Positions 51,801 through 61,000 of a DNA stretch of 64,000 nt are shown piece by piece (positions within the stretch are counted from its first letter, which is position 1; each line of letters opens with the position of its first letter). Position numbers and translations under genes: made by a program. Origin of the DNA: Anaerolineaceae bacterium UBA5404. Its GTDB lineage: Bacteria > Chloroflexota > Anaerolineae > Anaerolineales > Anaerolineaceae. The stretch is taken from positions 1 to 64,000 of the forward strand of contig DHNY01000004.1 of NCBI GenBank assembly GCA_002409625.1, in the 5' to 3' direction. Under the pieces are notes generated by a model, which made no database searches, had not been told where the DNA came from, and saw nothing but the letters and a program-made list of their open reading frames with translations.

Positions 51801-53048
51801 TCAATGTACTGCCCCAATGTCTTTGCGATAGCGCATGTTTTCAAATGATAGGTTTTTAATGGCGTCATAAACGGCGACACGTGCTTGCTCAAGCTCTGGC
51901 GCTTTGGCTGTAATCGAAAGTACCCGTCCGCCTTTGGTGATAAGTTTGCCATCCTGCTGTTTTGTGCCATTGTGGAACACGAGCATATCCTCCGGAAGCT
52001 GATCCAAGCCCTGTATTTCAAAGCCACTTTGGTAAGTTTTGGGATAGCCATCTGAAACCAGGATGGTGGTCATGCATTGGTCAGCGCCGAAAGAAAGCTG
52101 CACTTCCTGATGATCGAGTGCTTGCTGGATGTTTTCAAGCAGGTCGGATTGCAGCCGTGGCAAGAGCACCTGGCTTTCTGGGTCGCCAAAGCGGGTGTTG
52201 AATTCGAGCACGTAGATTTGACCCTCTTTCACCATGTAACCGATGAAGAGGATGCCGGCGTAGCCGAGTTTTTCTGCTTCGAGACCCTGCTCAATGTTGC
52301 GCAAAATCTGGTCAGATTGGGCGGTGAGCTCTGGTGTCCAGTATGGGTTGGGGGAAATACAGCCCACGCCACCTGTATTGGGACCCAGATCACCTTCATA
52401 AATCTTTTTATAGTCCATGGCGGTATCGAAAGGGTAAATTTTGCTGCCAGACACAAAGCAAAGCAAGGAGGCTTCAAAACCCTGTAAAAACTGCTCTAAG
52501 ACCACATTGGCACCTTGGTCAGCGAAAACTTTGTCGATAAAGATTTCATGTAAGGCTTTATGGGCTTCTGCTTCGTTCTTACAAATGTAGACCCCTTTGC
52601 CGGCGCACAAACCATCTGCTTTGATAACCACAGGATAAGTAAAGTGCTGCAAAGCTTTTTGGGCATCTGTCAGGCTATGACATTGTTCATAATCCGCAGT
52701 TGGGATTCCATACTTTTCCATAAAAGCTTTGGCAAAAGCTTTGCTGCCTTCCAGCTTTGCGGCTGCTTTTTCTGGTCCAAAGACCTTTATGCCTTGCGCT
52801 TTAAGCGCGTCCACAATGCCCGCGTTGAGCGGATCCTCAGGTCCAATGATTACCAGATCCACAGGATTGCTGCCAAGGTGTTCCTGAATTGTGCTGAGTT
52901 CATTGTCTGGCAAATTGAGGTTTTTCAGCTTGCCCTCAGCGCCACCATTGTGTGTTGAGAAATAAACTTCTTCTACCTGCGCGTTTTGGGCGAGTTTCCA
53001 AGCGATGGCATGTTCCCGAGCGCCACTTCCAACAATAAGAATTTTCAA
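51801..53048 (-). CDS. purD: Phosphoribosylamine-glycine ligase
   Basis: A 415-residue ATP-grasp enzyme that joins phosphoribosylamine and glycine (step 2). It has GSGAREHA at 7-14, GPEDPLNAGIVD, and the grasp-domain motif YPVVIKADGLCAGKGVYIC. FNTRFGDPESQVLLPRL near 280 is the metal site. It is the last gene of the eight-gene operon, 11 bases after purH. The substrate of this enzyme is the product of PurF, so free-ammonia-made phosphoribosylamine would feed it equally. Confidence 0.96.
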   Translation of the reverse strand: MKILIVGSGAREHAIAWKLAQNAQVEEVYFSTHNGGAEGKLKNLNLPDNELSTIQEHLGSNPVDLVIIGPEDPLNAGIVDALKAQGIKVFGPEKAAAKLEGSKAFAKAFMEKYGIPTADYEQCHSLTDAQKALQHFTYPVVIKADGLCAGKGVYICKNEAEAHKALHEIFIDKVFADQGANVVLEQFLQGFEASLLCFVSGSKIYPFDTAMDYKKIYEGDLGPNTGGVGCISPNPYWTPELTAQSDQILRNIEQGLEAEKLGYAGILFIGYMVKEGQIYVLEFNTRFGDPESQVLLPRLQSDLLENIQQALDHQEVQLSFGADQCMTTILVSDGYPKTYQSGFEIQGLDQLPEDMLVFHNGTKQQDGKLITKGGRVLSITAKAPELEQARVAVYDAIKNLSFENMRYRKDIGAVH

Positions 53049-53059
53049 TTTAGCCTCTT

Positions 53060-54580
53060 TTAGTGCCTGAAATGGCGGGTTTCTGTGAAAACCAATGCCA
53101 TCTCGTATTTATCACAAAGATCAATAACCGCCTGGTCGTGCATAGAGCCTCCTGGCGAAATGGCGGCTTTAACATCATTGGCGTGCAAAAGCTCAACGGT
53201 GTCTTCAAAGAAAAAGGCATCTGAAGCCAAAACCGCGCCATCCAATTTTCCTTCGCCACGTTCAAGCGCTTTTTCAACAGCCCAGGAACGTCGCACCTCT
53301 CCAAAACCATAGCCTACGGTGCCTTCATCTTTGACCAAAACAACACCGTTTGAGCTGATGTGCTTGACGGCTTTCATGCCAAAAATCATATCGTCGATTT
53401 CTTTTTGGCTTGGTTGTCGTTTTGAGACAACATTGAAGTTTTGGTAAAGAAGCCCGTCATTTTCTTGTAAAAGCGTACCGTTTAGCACGTCTTTGTATTT
53501 CAATTCCGGGAAGCTGGCTTGCATGATATTGGCAGATTTGATGAGGCGAATGTTTTTCTTTTGTGCCAGGATATCAAAAGCTTCGGCTTCAAAATCCGGT
53601 GCAATGACAATCTCCATAAAGAATGTGTTTATCTTTTCGGCGATGTGCTTAGTGACCACGCGATTGAGCGCAATGATGCCACCGAAAATGGAGATATCGT
53701 CGCATGCAATCATTTTGTCAAAAGCGATGTTGATGTCATCATCGCAAGCGATGCCCGTTGGGTTGCTGTGCTTCACACCCACCGCGCAGGGTCGCTCAAA
53801 TTCCTTGAGCATCATTACCGCGCCGGTAAGGTCGTTCATGTTATTAAAGGAAATTTCCTTACCGTGAAGTTGTTCAAAATCAAAGGTGTGACCCAAAGCT
53901 TGAAACCCATCGTGGTAATAGGCAGCCTGCTGGTGTGGGTTTTCACCATAGCGCATGCTGGACTCGCGTTTGAGTGGTCGCGCGAAGCGTTCCGGAAAGC
54001 GGATGCCAAGCTGTTGGTTAAAATAGCTTGAAATAAGACCATCGTAATAGGCGGTATGGTTGAAAGCTTTGGCAGCGAGATGCTTGCGGTAATCTGCATC
54101 CAATGTGTTTGACTGGATTCTTTGAATTGTCTCAGCATAATCATTGGGGTCAACCACAATGGCAACATGCGCATGGTTTTTAGCTGCGGCGCGAATCATG
54201 CTGGGACCGCCGATATCAATGTTTTCGATCATTGTGGCGTAGTCTTTGCCTTCTTGCAACATCGCCTCGAAAGGATAGAGATTGTTGACCACGATGTCGA
54301 TGCTTACAATCTGATGTTCAACCAAGGCGATTAAGTCGGCTGGGACGTCGCGGCGGTGCAGGATGCCGGCATGAATTCTGGGATGCAGCGTTTTGACGCG
54401 CCCACCCATCATCTCTGGAAACTGGGTAAGCTCCGAAACCTCAGCCACTTCGATACCTTGCTCGTGGAGCAACTTGTAAGTGCCGCCGGTTGAGATGAGC
54501 CCAAACCCGGCTTCACGCAGCTGGCGGGCAAATTCAACAATGCCGGTTTTATCGTAGACAGACAGTAAAGCGTATTTCAT
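53060..54580 (-). CDS. purH: Bifunctional AICAR transformylase / IMP cyclohydrolase
   Basis: A 506-residue enzyme for the last two steps. The N-terminal MGS-like domain (SVYDKTGIVEFARQL, STGGTYKLL) is IMP cyclohydrolase. The C-terminal part is the transformylase: GENPHQQAAYY, VKHSNPTGIA with the active Lys-His, and SPGGSMHDQAVIDLCDKYEM. Both halves look complete. A GAGGGAATAA precedes the ATG. Confidence 0.96.
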   Translation of the reverse strand: MKYALLSVYDKTGIVEFARQLREAGFGLISTGGTYKLLHEQGIEVAEVSELTQFPEMMGGRVKTLHPRIHAGILHRRDVPADLIALVEHQIVSIDIVVNNLYPFEAMLQEGKDYATMIENIDIGGPSMIRAAAKNHAHVAIVVDPNDYAETIQRIQSNTLDADYRKHLAAKAFNHTAYYDGLISSYFNQQLGIRFPERFARPLKRESSMRYGENPHQQAAYYHDGFQALGHTFDFEQLHGKEISFNNMNDLTGAVMMLKEFERPCAVGVKHSNPTGIACDDDINIAFDKMIACDDISIFGGIIALNRVVTKHIAEKINTFFMEIVIAPDFEAEAFDILAQKKNIRLIKSANIMQASFPELKYKDVLNGTLLQENDGLLYQNFNVVSKRQPSQKEIDDMIFGMKAVKHISSNGVVLVKDEGTVGYGFGEVRRSWAVEKALERGEGKLDGAVLASDAFFFEDTVELLHANDVKAAISPGGSMHDQAVIDLCDKYEMALVFTETRHFRH

Positions 54581-54606
54581 TTATTCCCTCGTATCAAACT
54601 TTTATA

Positions 54607-54655
54607 TCAAAACTCTCGGTTCAAAACTCTCGGTTCAAAACTCTCGGTTCAAAAC
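54607..54655. repeat. 14-bp tandem repeat (three copies plus part) at the end of purN
   Basis: The unit TCAAAACTCTCGGT occurs three times in perfect tandem (54607-54648), followed by TCAAAAC. The purN stop codon is formed inside it, and the last residues of PurN (Leu-Asn-Arg-Glu-Phe) are encoded by it. As 14 is not a multiple of 3, adding or losing a copy can move the stop. Confidence 0.9.
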
Positions 54656-55264
54656 CTTGTTGTCAGTGATTTCAAGGCGGTTTTCGCAATAAAGCCTGAC
54701 CGCTTCAACCAGTAAAGGATGTTCAAGCTTGAGCACGGCTGCCTGAATGTCCTCAGGTCCCCAGTCTAGCTCAAGTCTGATGGCTTTTTGTAAGATAATG
54801 GGTCCGGCGTCAATGCCTTCGGTCACAAAGTGCACCGTGGCGCCGGAAAGCTTTGCACCACTTTGGTGGACGGCATGGTGCACCCGCATGCCATAAAAGC
54901 CGTCACCGCCAAAAGCCGGCAGCAAAGATGGGTGAATGTTGATGATTTTGTTGGGGTAGCTTTGCAAGACCTTTGCTGAAAGGACTTTTAGATAACCCGC
55001 CAACACGATAAAATCGATCTCATGTGCGGCAAGGACGGTCAAAAGAGCGTCATCAAAGGCTGCAGCGGTTGGAAAGCTTTTTGTTGAAAGGTAATGTGTG
55101 GCAATGCCGGCTTTTTTTGCGCGCTCCAGGGCAAAGGCAGCCTTGCGATTTGAAACAACCAGTGCAATTTCGCCATTAAAGGCGCTATCTGCCTGCGCGT
55201 CAATCAGAGCCTGCAGATTGCTGCCACCACCTGAAGCCAAAACAGCTATTTTTACAGTCCCCAA
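54635..55264 (-). CDS. purN: Phosphoribosylglycinamide formyltransferase
   Basis: A 209-residue formyl-THF-dependent enzyme (step 3). It has the GGGSNLQAL loop, NIHPSLLPAFGGDGFYG with catalytic Asn-His, and VTEGIDAGPII with the catalytic Asp. The likely start is TTG at 55264, which overlaps the purM end by 13 bases. A GGA lies about 8 bases upstream. The 3' end runs into the 14-bp tandem repeat. The core is complete, so the odd tail should not matter for activity. Confidence 0.95.
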   Translation of the reverse strand: MGTVKIAVLASGGGSNLQALIDAQADSAFNGEIALVVSNRKAAFALERAKKAGIATHYLSTKSFPTAAAFDDALLTVLAAHEIDFIVLAGYLKVLSAKVLQSYPNKIINIHPSLLPAFGGDGFYGMRVHHAVHQSGAKLSGATVHFVTEGIDAGPIILQKAIRLELDWGPEDIQAAVLKLEHPLLVEAVRLYCENRLEITDNKVLNREF

Positions 55265-56286
55265 AGCTGCACGTCCTTGTCACCCGGAACAACTTCGCCC
55301 ATATCAATATAAGGGATGGCTCGGGAGTCCAGGCTTGCCAAAACGCCTTCCAGGTCTCTGGGTGAGAGGATTAAAACCATGCCAATGCCCATATTAAAGG
55401 TCGCAAACATTTCTTTTCGAGCCACATTGCCCCATTTTTCCAAGAGACCAAAAATGGCTGGGATCTGGTAAGCAGAAACATCCCAATGCAAACCCTGACC
55501 TTCTGAGAGTACTCTGGGCAGGTTCTCATAGATGCCACCGCCCGTGATATGGGCGATACCGTGAATGTCAAATTGCTCAATCAGCGGGAGCACGTCTTTG
55601 ATGTAAATCCTGGTAGGGGTAAGCAATGCTTCACCCAGGGTCATGCCAAGCTCTTCAATTTCAGCATTAAGATCCAGGTCCATGAGGTCAAAGATGATTT
55701 TTCTAACCAGTGAAAAGCCGTTCGAATGCAAACCGCTGGACTTCAAACCAATTACCTTGTCGCCAATCTGCACCTTGCCGGGCACGATCATTTTTTTCTT
55801 ATCAACAATGCCAACCGCAAAGCCAGCAATATCGTAGTGATTCGTTTGATAAATTCCTGGCATTTCGGCCGTTTCACCACCGATAAGTGCCATGTCGGCC
55901 TGCAGGCAACCTTCTACCACGCCTTCAACAATCTGAGCCATCTTCTCGGGCACAAGTTTGCCGGTGGCGATGTAATCCAGGAAGAAGAGCGGTTTTGCAC
56001 CCTGGCAGAGGATGTCGTTGGCGCACATTGCTACCGCATCAATACCGATGGTGTCGTGTTTGTCCATGCGAAAAGCGATATCGAGCTTGGTGCCTACGCC
56101 ATCGGTGCCGGAGACTAAAACAGGCTCTTCTAAGCCTCGCAGGTCCGGCTTAAAAAGCCCGCCAAATCCACCCAGGTCGGTAATCACACTTGGCGAAAAA
56201 GTTTTTTTGACCAGGTTTTTGATGAGTTGAACTTCACGATAACCAGCTTCTTTGTCTACGCCGGCGTCTTTATAACTGAGGGTCAT
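55252..56286 (-). CDS. purM: Phosphoribosylformylglycinamidine cyclo-ligase
   Basis: A 344-residue AIR synthetase (step 5). It has SYKDAGVDKEAGY, LVSGTDGVGTKLDIA, GIDAVAMCANDILCQGAKPLFFLDYIATG, GGETAEMPGIY, and HITGGGIYENLPRV. The ATG at 56286 overlaps the purF stop by 4 bases and has GGAG upstream, a better choice than the longer frame to 56349. It consumes the product of PurL in the same operon. Confidence 0.96.
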   Translation of the reverse strand: MTLSYKDAGVDKEAGYREVQLIKNLVKKTFSPSVITDLGGFGGLFKPDLRGLEEPVLVSGTDGVGTKLDIAFRMDKHDTIGIDAVAMCANDILCQGAKPLFFLDYIATGKLVPEKMAQIVEGVVEGCLQADMALIGGETAEMPGIYQTNHYDIAGFAVGIVDKKKMIVPGKVQIGDKVIGLKSSGLHSNGFSLVRKIIFDLMDLDLNAEIEELGMTLGEALLTPTRIYIKDVLPLIEQFDIHGIAHITGGGIYENLPRVLSEGQGLHWDVSAYQIPAIFGLLEKWGNVARKEMFATFNMGIGMVLILSPRDLEGVLASLDSRAIPYIDMGEVVPGDKDVQLWGL

Positions 56287-57566
56287 AGAATCTCCTGTAT
56301 GGGGTAAATACCTGAAAAACAGCGGTCGCAATAGTCTGTGCCCTGGCAAGCGTCTTTGAGCCCTTCAAGGGTTAGAAAATGAAGGGAGTCGGCACCAATA
56401 GTTTTGCGGATTTCTTCAAGGTCTCGGTCGTGCGCAATCAGCTTTGAAGCATCCGGCATATCCAGCGAGAGGTCGCAACTGTGCCTGACCATTGGCGCGG
56501 CGATGCGAACATGCACTTCAATGGCGCCAGCCTCGCGCAGCATTTCAATAGTGCGTTTTGAGGTGGAACCGCGCACGATAGAGTCATCCACCAGAACCAC
56601 GCGTTTGCCTTTGAGCACTTCTTTGATGGGGTTAAGTTTGATGAAAATGTCTTTGGTGCGCGTTTTTTCATCAGGGTTGATGAATGTGCGCCCAATATAT
56701 CGGTTTTTGATGATGCCGTCTTTATAAGGAATTTTGGAAGCCTCTGCGTAACCGATGGCGGCAATCAAACCGCTGTCGGGCGCGCCCATCACAATATCTG
56801 CCTCGGTGGGATGCTCGTGGAAGAGGTTTTTGCCCATATTGCTGCGCGCGTTATAGATGGAAACCTGATCAAAATAGCTGTCCGGTCGGGCGATGTAGAT
56901 GTATTCAAAGAGGCATTTTTTCTTTTGCAGGCGGTTGTTGTAAAGGTGAAACTCAAGCTGATTGTCTTTAATAACCACCAATTCGCCGGGTTCCAGGTCT
57001 TTGATGAAGGTGGCTCCGGTGGAATCCAACGCGCAGGTCTCGGAGGCTATGATATAGCCGTCATCCAGCTTACCCACGCAGATTGGCTTAAGTCCAAGCG
57101 GGTCACGGAAGCCGATCATCTTGTAACGGTCAAGGTAAATGCCGGCAAAAGCGCCATGCAAGGTGTTTAGATAGGATTTGGCACTGACCAGCGCGCCGCT
57201 TAAATTGAGGGTGAGCGGATAGAGGTTGAAATCCCGGTTTAAGATGTTTCCATCCACAGAGATAAGGCAATTCACACCACGAATGGTGAATTCTTTGGGA
57301 AGAATAGGCTGGTGGGTATCATAATTCTTATACTCACCGTATTTTACATGTCCCAAACCGCGATCACCCGGCAATGAAATGGTACCATCGTCCGGAAAAA
57401 CGCCTTGGATCAAGCCGGTGCCCTTTTTGACGACCACTTTGTTGTAATCCAGCATCGCAATGCCAGTGTTTACCTGCCCACGATGTTGCAAAGCGTAAAG
57501 GCCATAAAGCAAAAGGTTCGAAGCGCTTTGATTGCCAGGGGTAACAACGCCAACAATGCCACTCAT
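56283..57566 (-). CDS. purF: Amidophosphoribosyltransferase (Fe-S type) with degenerate glutaminase domain
   Basis: A 427-residue PurF. The phosphoribosyl half is intact, with the PRPP loop VVLVDDSIVRGST (323-335) and NRYIGRTFI. Cys218, Cys364, Cys413 and Cys416 match the four [4Fe-4S] ligands of the Bacillus enzyme. The glutaminase half is eroded: the start is Met-Ser-Gly-Ile-Val, so Ser2 replaces the N-terminal nucleophile Cys. The usual HVRY Arg is Lys75, HNGN is VDGN (104-107), and the TSDSE segment is missing. An in-frame TAA directly precedes the ATG, so there is no longer start or propeptide. It probably uses ammonia rather than glutamine. Confidence 0.9.
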   Translation of the reverse strand: MSGIVGVVTPGNQSASNLLLYGLYALQHRGQVNTGIAMLDYNKVVVKKGTGLIQGVFPDDGTISLPGDRGLGHVKYGEYKNYDTHQPILPKEFTIRGVNCLISVDGNILNRDFNLYPLTLNLSGALVSAKSYLNTLHGAFAGIYLDRYKMIGFRDPLGLKPICVGKLDDGYIIASETCALDSTGATFIKDLEPGELVVIKDNQLEFHLYNNRLQKKKCLFEYIYIARPDSYFDQVSIYNARSNMGKNLFHEHPTEADIVMGAPDSGLIAAIGYAEASKIPYKDGIIKNRYIGRTFINPDEKTRTKDIFIKLNPIKEVLKGKRVVLVDDSIVRGSTSKRTIEMLREAGAIEVHVRIAAPMVRHSCDLSLDMPDASKLIAHDRDLEEIRKTIGADSLHFLTLEGLKDACQGTDYCDRCFSGIYPIQEIL

Positions 57567-58043
57567 TTATTGCAAGCTCCTGTCTTGTTTTTCAACATCC
57601 TCGGTGAGTTCTTTTTTGTAAGCCTTGAGTTTTTGGCTGAGGTCTGCCTGACCTATTGCCAAAATCTGACAAGCCAATATGGCGGCGTTATCGCCAGCAT
57701 CTACCGCAACAGTGGCGACTGGTACGCCTTTGGGCATCTGCACGATTGAAAGCAGGGAGTCCATGCCCAGAAATGCCGAGCCTTTGATAGGCACGCCAAT
57801 GACCGGCAATGTGGTCATGCCGGCAATGACTCCCGGTAGGTGCGCGGCTTTACCAGCCATCGCGATAACGACCTTGACGTCTTCTTTTTCGAAGTTATCA
57901 ACACATTCCACCAACATATCCAGCGCGCGATGCGCGGAAATGACACGGGTGAAGTAAGAAACGCCAAATTTATCCAGCATCTCCATTGCTTTTTCAGCAA
58001 TTGCGAGATCTGATTTGCTTCCCATAATCAAGGCTACTTTCAT
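57567..58043 (-). CDS. purE: 5-(carboxyamino)imidazole ribonucleotide mutase
   Basis: A 158-residue PurE. It has the GSKSDLAIAEKAMEML phosphate loop, SAHRALDML, and AGKAAHLPGVIAGMTTLPVIGVP. The pattern agrees with class I (bacterial) mutase, which needs PurK, but purK is not in the window and the CO2-using class II is an alternative. Two adjacent ATGs follow AGGAGG; the second (58043) has the better spacing. Its stop touches the purF start. Confidence 0.93.
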   Translation of the reverse strand: MKVALIMGSKSDLAIAEKAMEMLDKFGVSYFTRVISAHRALDMLVECVDNFEKEDVKVVIAMAGKAAHLPGVIAGMTTLPVIGVPIKGSAFLGMDSLLSIVQMPKGVPVATVAVDAGDNAAILACQILAIGQADLSQKLKAYKKELTEDVEKQDRSLQ

Positions 58044-58052
58044 CATTCCTCC

Positions 58053-61000
58053 TTAACAAAAGCTTTCTGCCAGCACCTCGAAGTGCTTGGGCAGGGCGCT
58101 AATGGCAATGTTTTGATAAAGTCCAGGGCGCATGCGGTCAATGAGCGTGCGCGTTCCAAAAACATGCCCACATTTTGAGGCGATACTGTCAACGCCACAA
58201 TCTGAGGGCAGGTGTGAAATCGTGTTCATGGCAATGATATCAACCTTTTGCGAAAGTCGGGCTAAGTCGTGGCAATGGATGGTCATTTGTCTGCCGCTAA
58301 CGGGCGCGGTGTAATGGGAGTGGCTTGCCTCGCTCAGGTAACTGTTTTTGATGATGCTTACATCTTGCATAAAGTGGGTGTATTTATCCAGCTTGTTTGC
58401 GGTGAAGTAAAAATCATCTTTGATGTCGCCAAAGTAGCCGGCGTCCACCAATGCTGCCATACCGGCGCCGATGCCCAGGATAAAACCCTGGCGTGCTTTG
58501 AGGGCTTCGAGTGCTTTGACGATGCGCTCATCTTCAAGCACGGCACTTAAGGCGCCAGCGCAGTTTTTGATTGTTGAACCAAAATAATCACCGTGCGGAA
58601 GGGCGAAAATGCCCACTTCGCTGATTTTGTCGGCAAGTCGTCCGATGCTTGTTTGCCAGGCTTGGTGGTCGCGTGTGTGGATGATTTCCTGGCTGACGGT
58701 GAAACCTACTGCCTCAAAAGCTTTTTGCAGGTCATATTCGCCGGTCGCGCCATCCAAAACCGGGATGAGCACCTTTTTGTTGCTTAGTTGCAAGGGTTTT
58801 AACTCACGTTCTTCAAATGGGGCTAAGGCTATGGTTTGGCTTTCCAGGATGTCTCCGTAAAGCGTCTCATAAGCCTCTTTTCTGGGGCTGACCAAAGCCT
58901 GAGGATCAGGCATTTCCGTTGTACTGCCAATTTCTTCAAACAAGGCGGGGTCAATGGCAAGGTCCGCGTCAACTTCAAAAAGGATGTTTGCCGGGCTAAA
59001 GCCATCACCTGTTTCTGACTTCAAATTGGCGATCAAGCCATTGCCCAATGCCATATCCTCAAGCGTAAATCGGATGCCATGTTCACTGACCGCCGAGGCA
59101 GCCAAAACCTTTCCATCAGCGTGCAACTCAGCAAAAGCCGCCATCACCCTGTGGAACTGCTCAAAATCGATCAAACCGTGTTCATCGTGGTTGATGCGGG
59201 TGATGAGGATTTTTGAGCCGGCTTGTTTGAACTCGCGCGAAACAACTTTGCGGCTGTCCACGGTGTTGACCGCGAAACTTACCAGGGTTGGGGGCACATC
59301 GATGCCATGCCAGGAGCCGCTCATCGAGTCCTTGCCACCAATCGCGGGAATATTGAGGTTCTTCATGACTTCAAAAGCACCTAAAAGCGCCATAAAAGGC
59401 AATCCCATGCGCTCTGGATCATCTTTGATGCTGGGGAAGAACTCTTGCAAACTCAGGCGAACGTCCTGGAATTTACCGGTTAACGCGATGGTTTTGACCA
59501 GGGATTGCAAGACGGCGTAATAACCGCCATGATAGGCGCACTGCCTGGCAAAGCGCGGGAAGTAAGCGTAAGTCATCACAGAAGCGGTGTGGGTGCCTTC
59601 GGATGGAAAGCGCGTAACGATGCCATCTTGAGCGCTCAAGCCAAGCTTGCCACCATATTCTGCCAAGACCGCGTTGCGCCCCAAAGTGGAGTCAAAATGT
59701 TGCGAAAGCGTTTTGCCCAGGCTACGGTTGAGTTCCCTTAGGGTTGCCTGGTCTTCAAGGCTTTGATGCTCGCTGTTGACTGTTACATCAGCCTGTTTTG
59801 TAGCGCCATTGGAGTTGAGCAAGTCGCGGCTGAGGTCAACAATGGTTTTGCCGTGCCAGTGCATGCGCATGCGCTGGCTATCAGTCACCTGGGCAACCTG
59901 GGCGTAGGGCAGGTCTTCAGCTTCACAAAGCTGGATGAAAGCAGGTAAGTCATCGGGGGCAATCACAACCGCCATGCGCTCCTGCGATTCTGAAAGCGCA
60001 ATCTCGTAGCCGTTTAAGCCAGGGTATTTGGTGTGAACCGCATTGAGGTCGATGTCCAAGCCGTCGGCGAGTTCGCCAATAGCCACAGATACACCACCCG
60101 CGCCAAAGTCATTGCACTTTTTAATCAATTTGCTGACTTCGGGATTTTTGAAGAGGCGGATGATTTTACGCTCGGCAAAGGGGTTGCCGCGTTGCACTTC
60201 TGCGCCGGCTTTGGTGACCGATTTTTTGGTTTGCACCGATGATGAGCCAACCGCGGCGCCTAAACCATCGCGACCGGTTGGCGCGCCCAAAAGCAAAATG
60301 ATATCGCCCTGCGCGGCTTCTTCACGGCGAACTTGCGCTTTTGGCACTGCGGCAACCAGCGCGCCGAGTTCCATTCTCTTGGCGAGGAATCCTTCGTCAT
60401 AATATTCTTTTACAATGCCCACCGGCGCGCCAATTTGATTGGCATAATCCGAAAAGCCTTGCATGGCACGCGTGGCAATATAGCGTTGCGGCAGTTTGCC
60501 CTCCAGGGTGTTTTCGAATGGGCTAAGCGGGTTAGCCGAACCCACGATACGAATGCCTTGAATAACCTCAGCGCGACCAGAGAGCGGATCACGAATACAA
60601 CCGCCGATGCAGGTGTGCGCGCCACCGTAAGGTTCAATTTCTGTGGGGTGGTTGTGGGTTTCGTTTTTGAACATATGGAGCCAGGTTTGGGTCTCACCGT
60701 TCACTTCGATATCCAGCTCCACCGAACAGGCATTGATTTCTGTGCTGTCTTCAAGGTCATTCAGCAAGCCTTTTTTTCTCAATTCTTTGGCGTTGATGGT
60801 TGCCAGATCCATTAAGGAAACCGGTTTGGCTTGCTTGCCTTCGTAAACATAGTCACGGGATTGCAAATAGCTTTGGTAGCTTTTTTGGATGGGTTCCTGA
60901 TACGTGCCGGGCAGGATGCTGGTGTTTTGCAGGTTGGTCAAAAAAGTTGTGTGCCGGCAATGGTCTGACCAGTAGGTGTCCAGGATTTTTATTTCACAAA

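Noticed and set aside
54607..54655. CRISPR array
   Set aside because: The 14-bp units are directly adjacent with no spacers.
57564..57700. Alternative PurF start giving an N-terminal Cys or a cleavable propeptide
   Set aside because: A TAA in the same frame lies directly before the ATG, so no longer product is possible.
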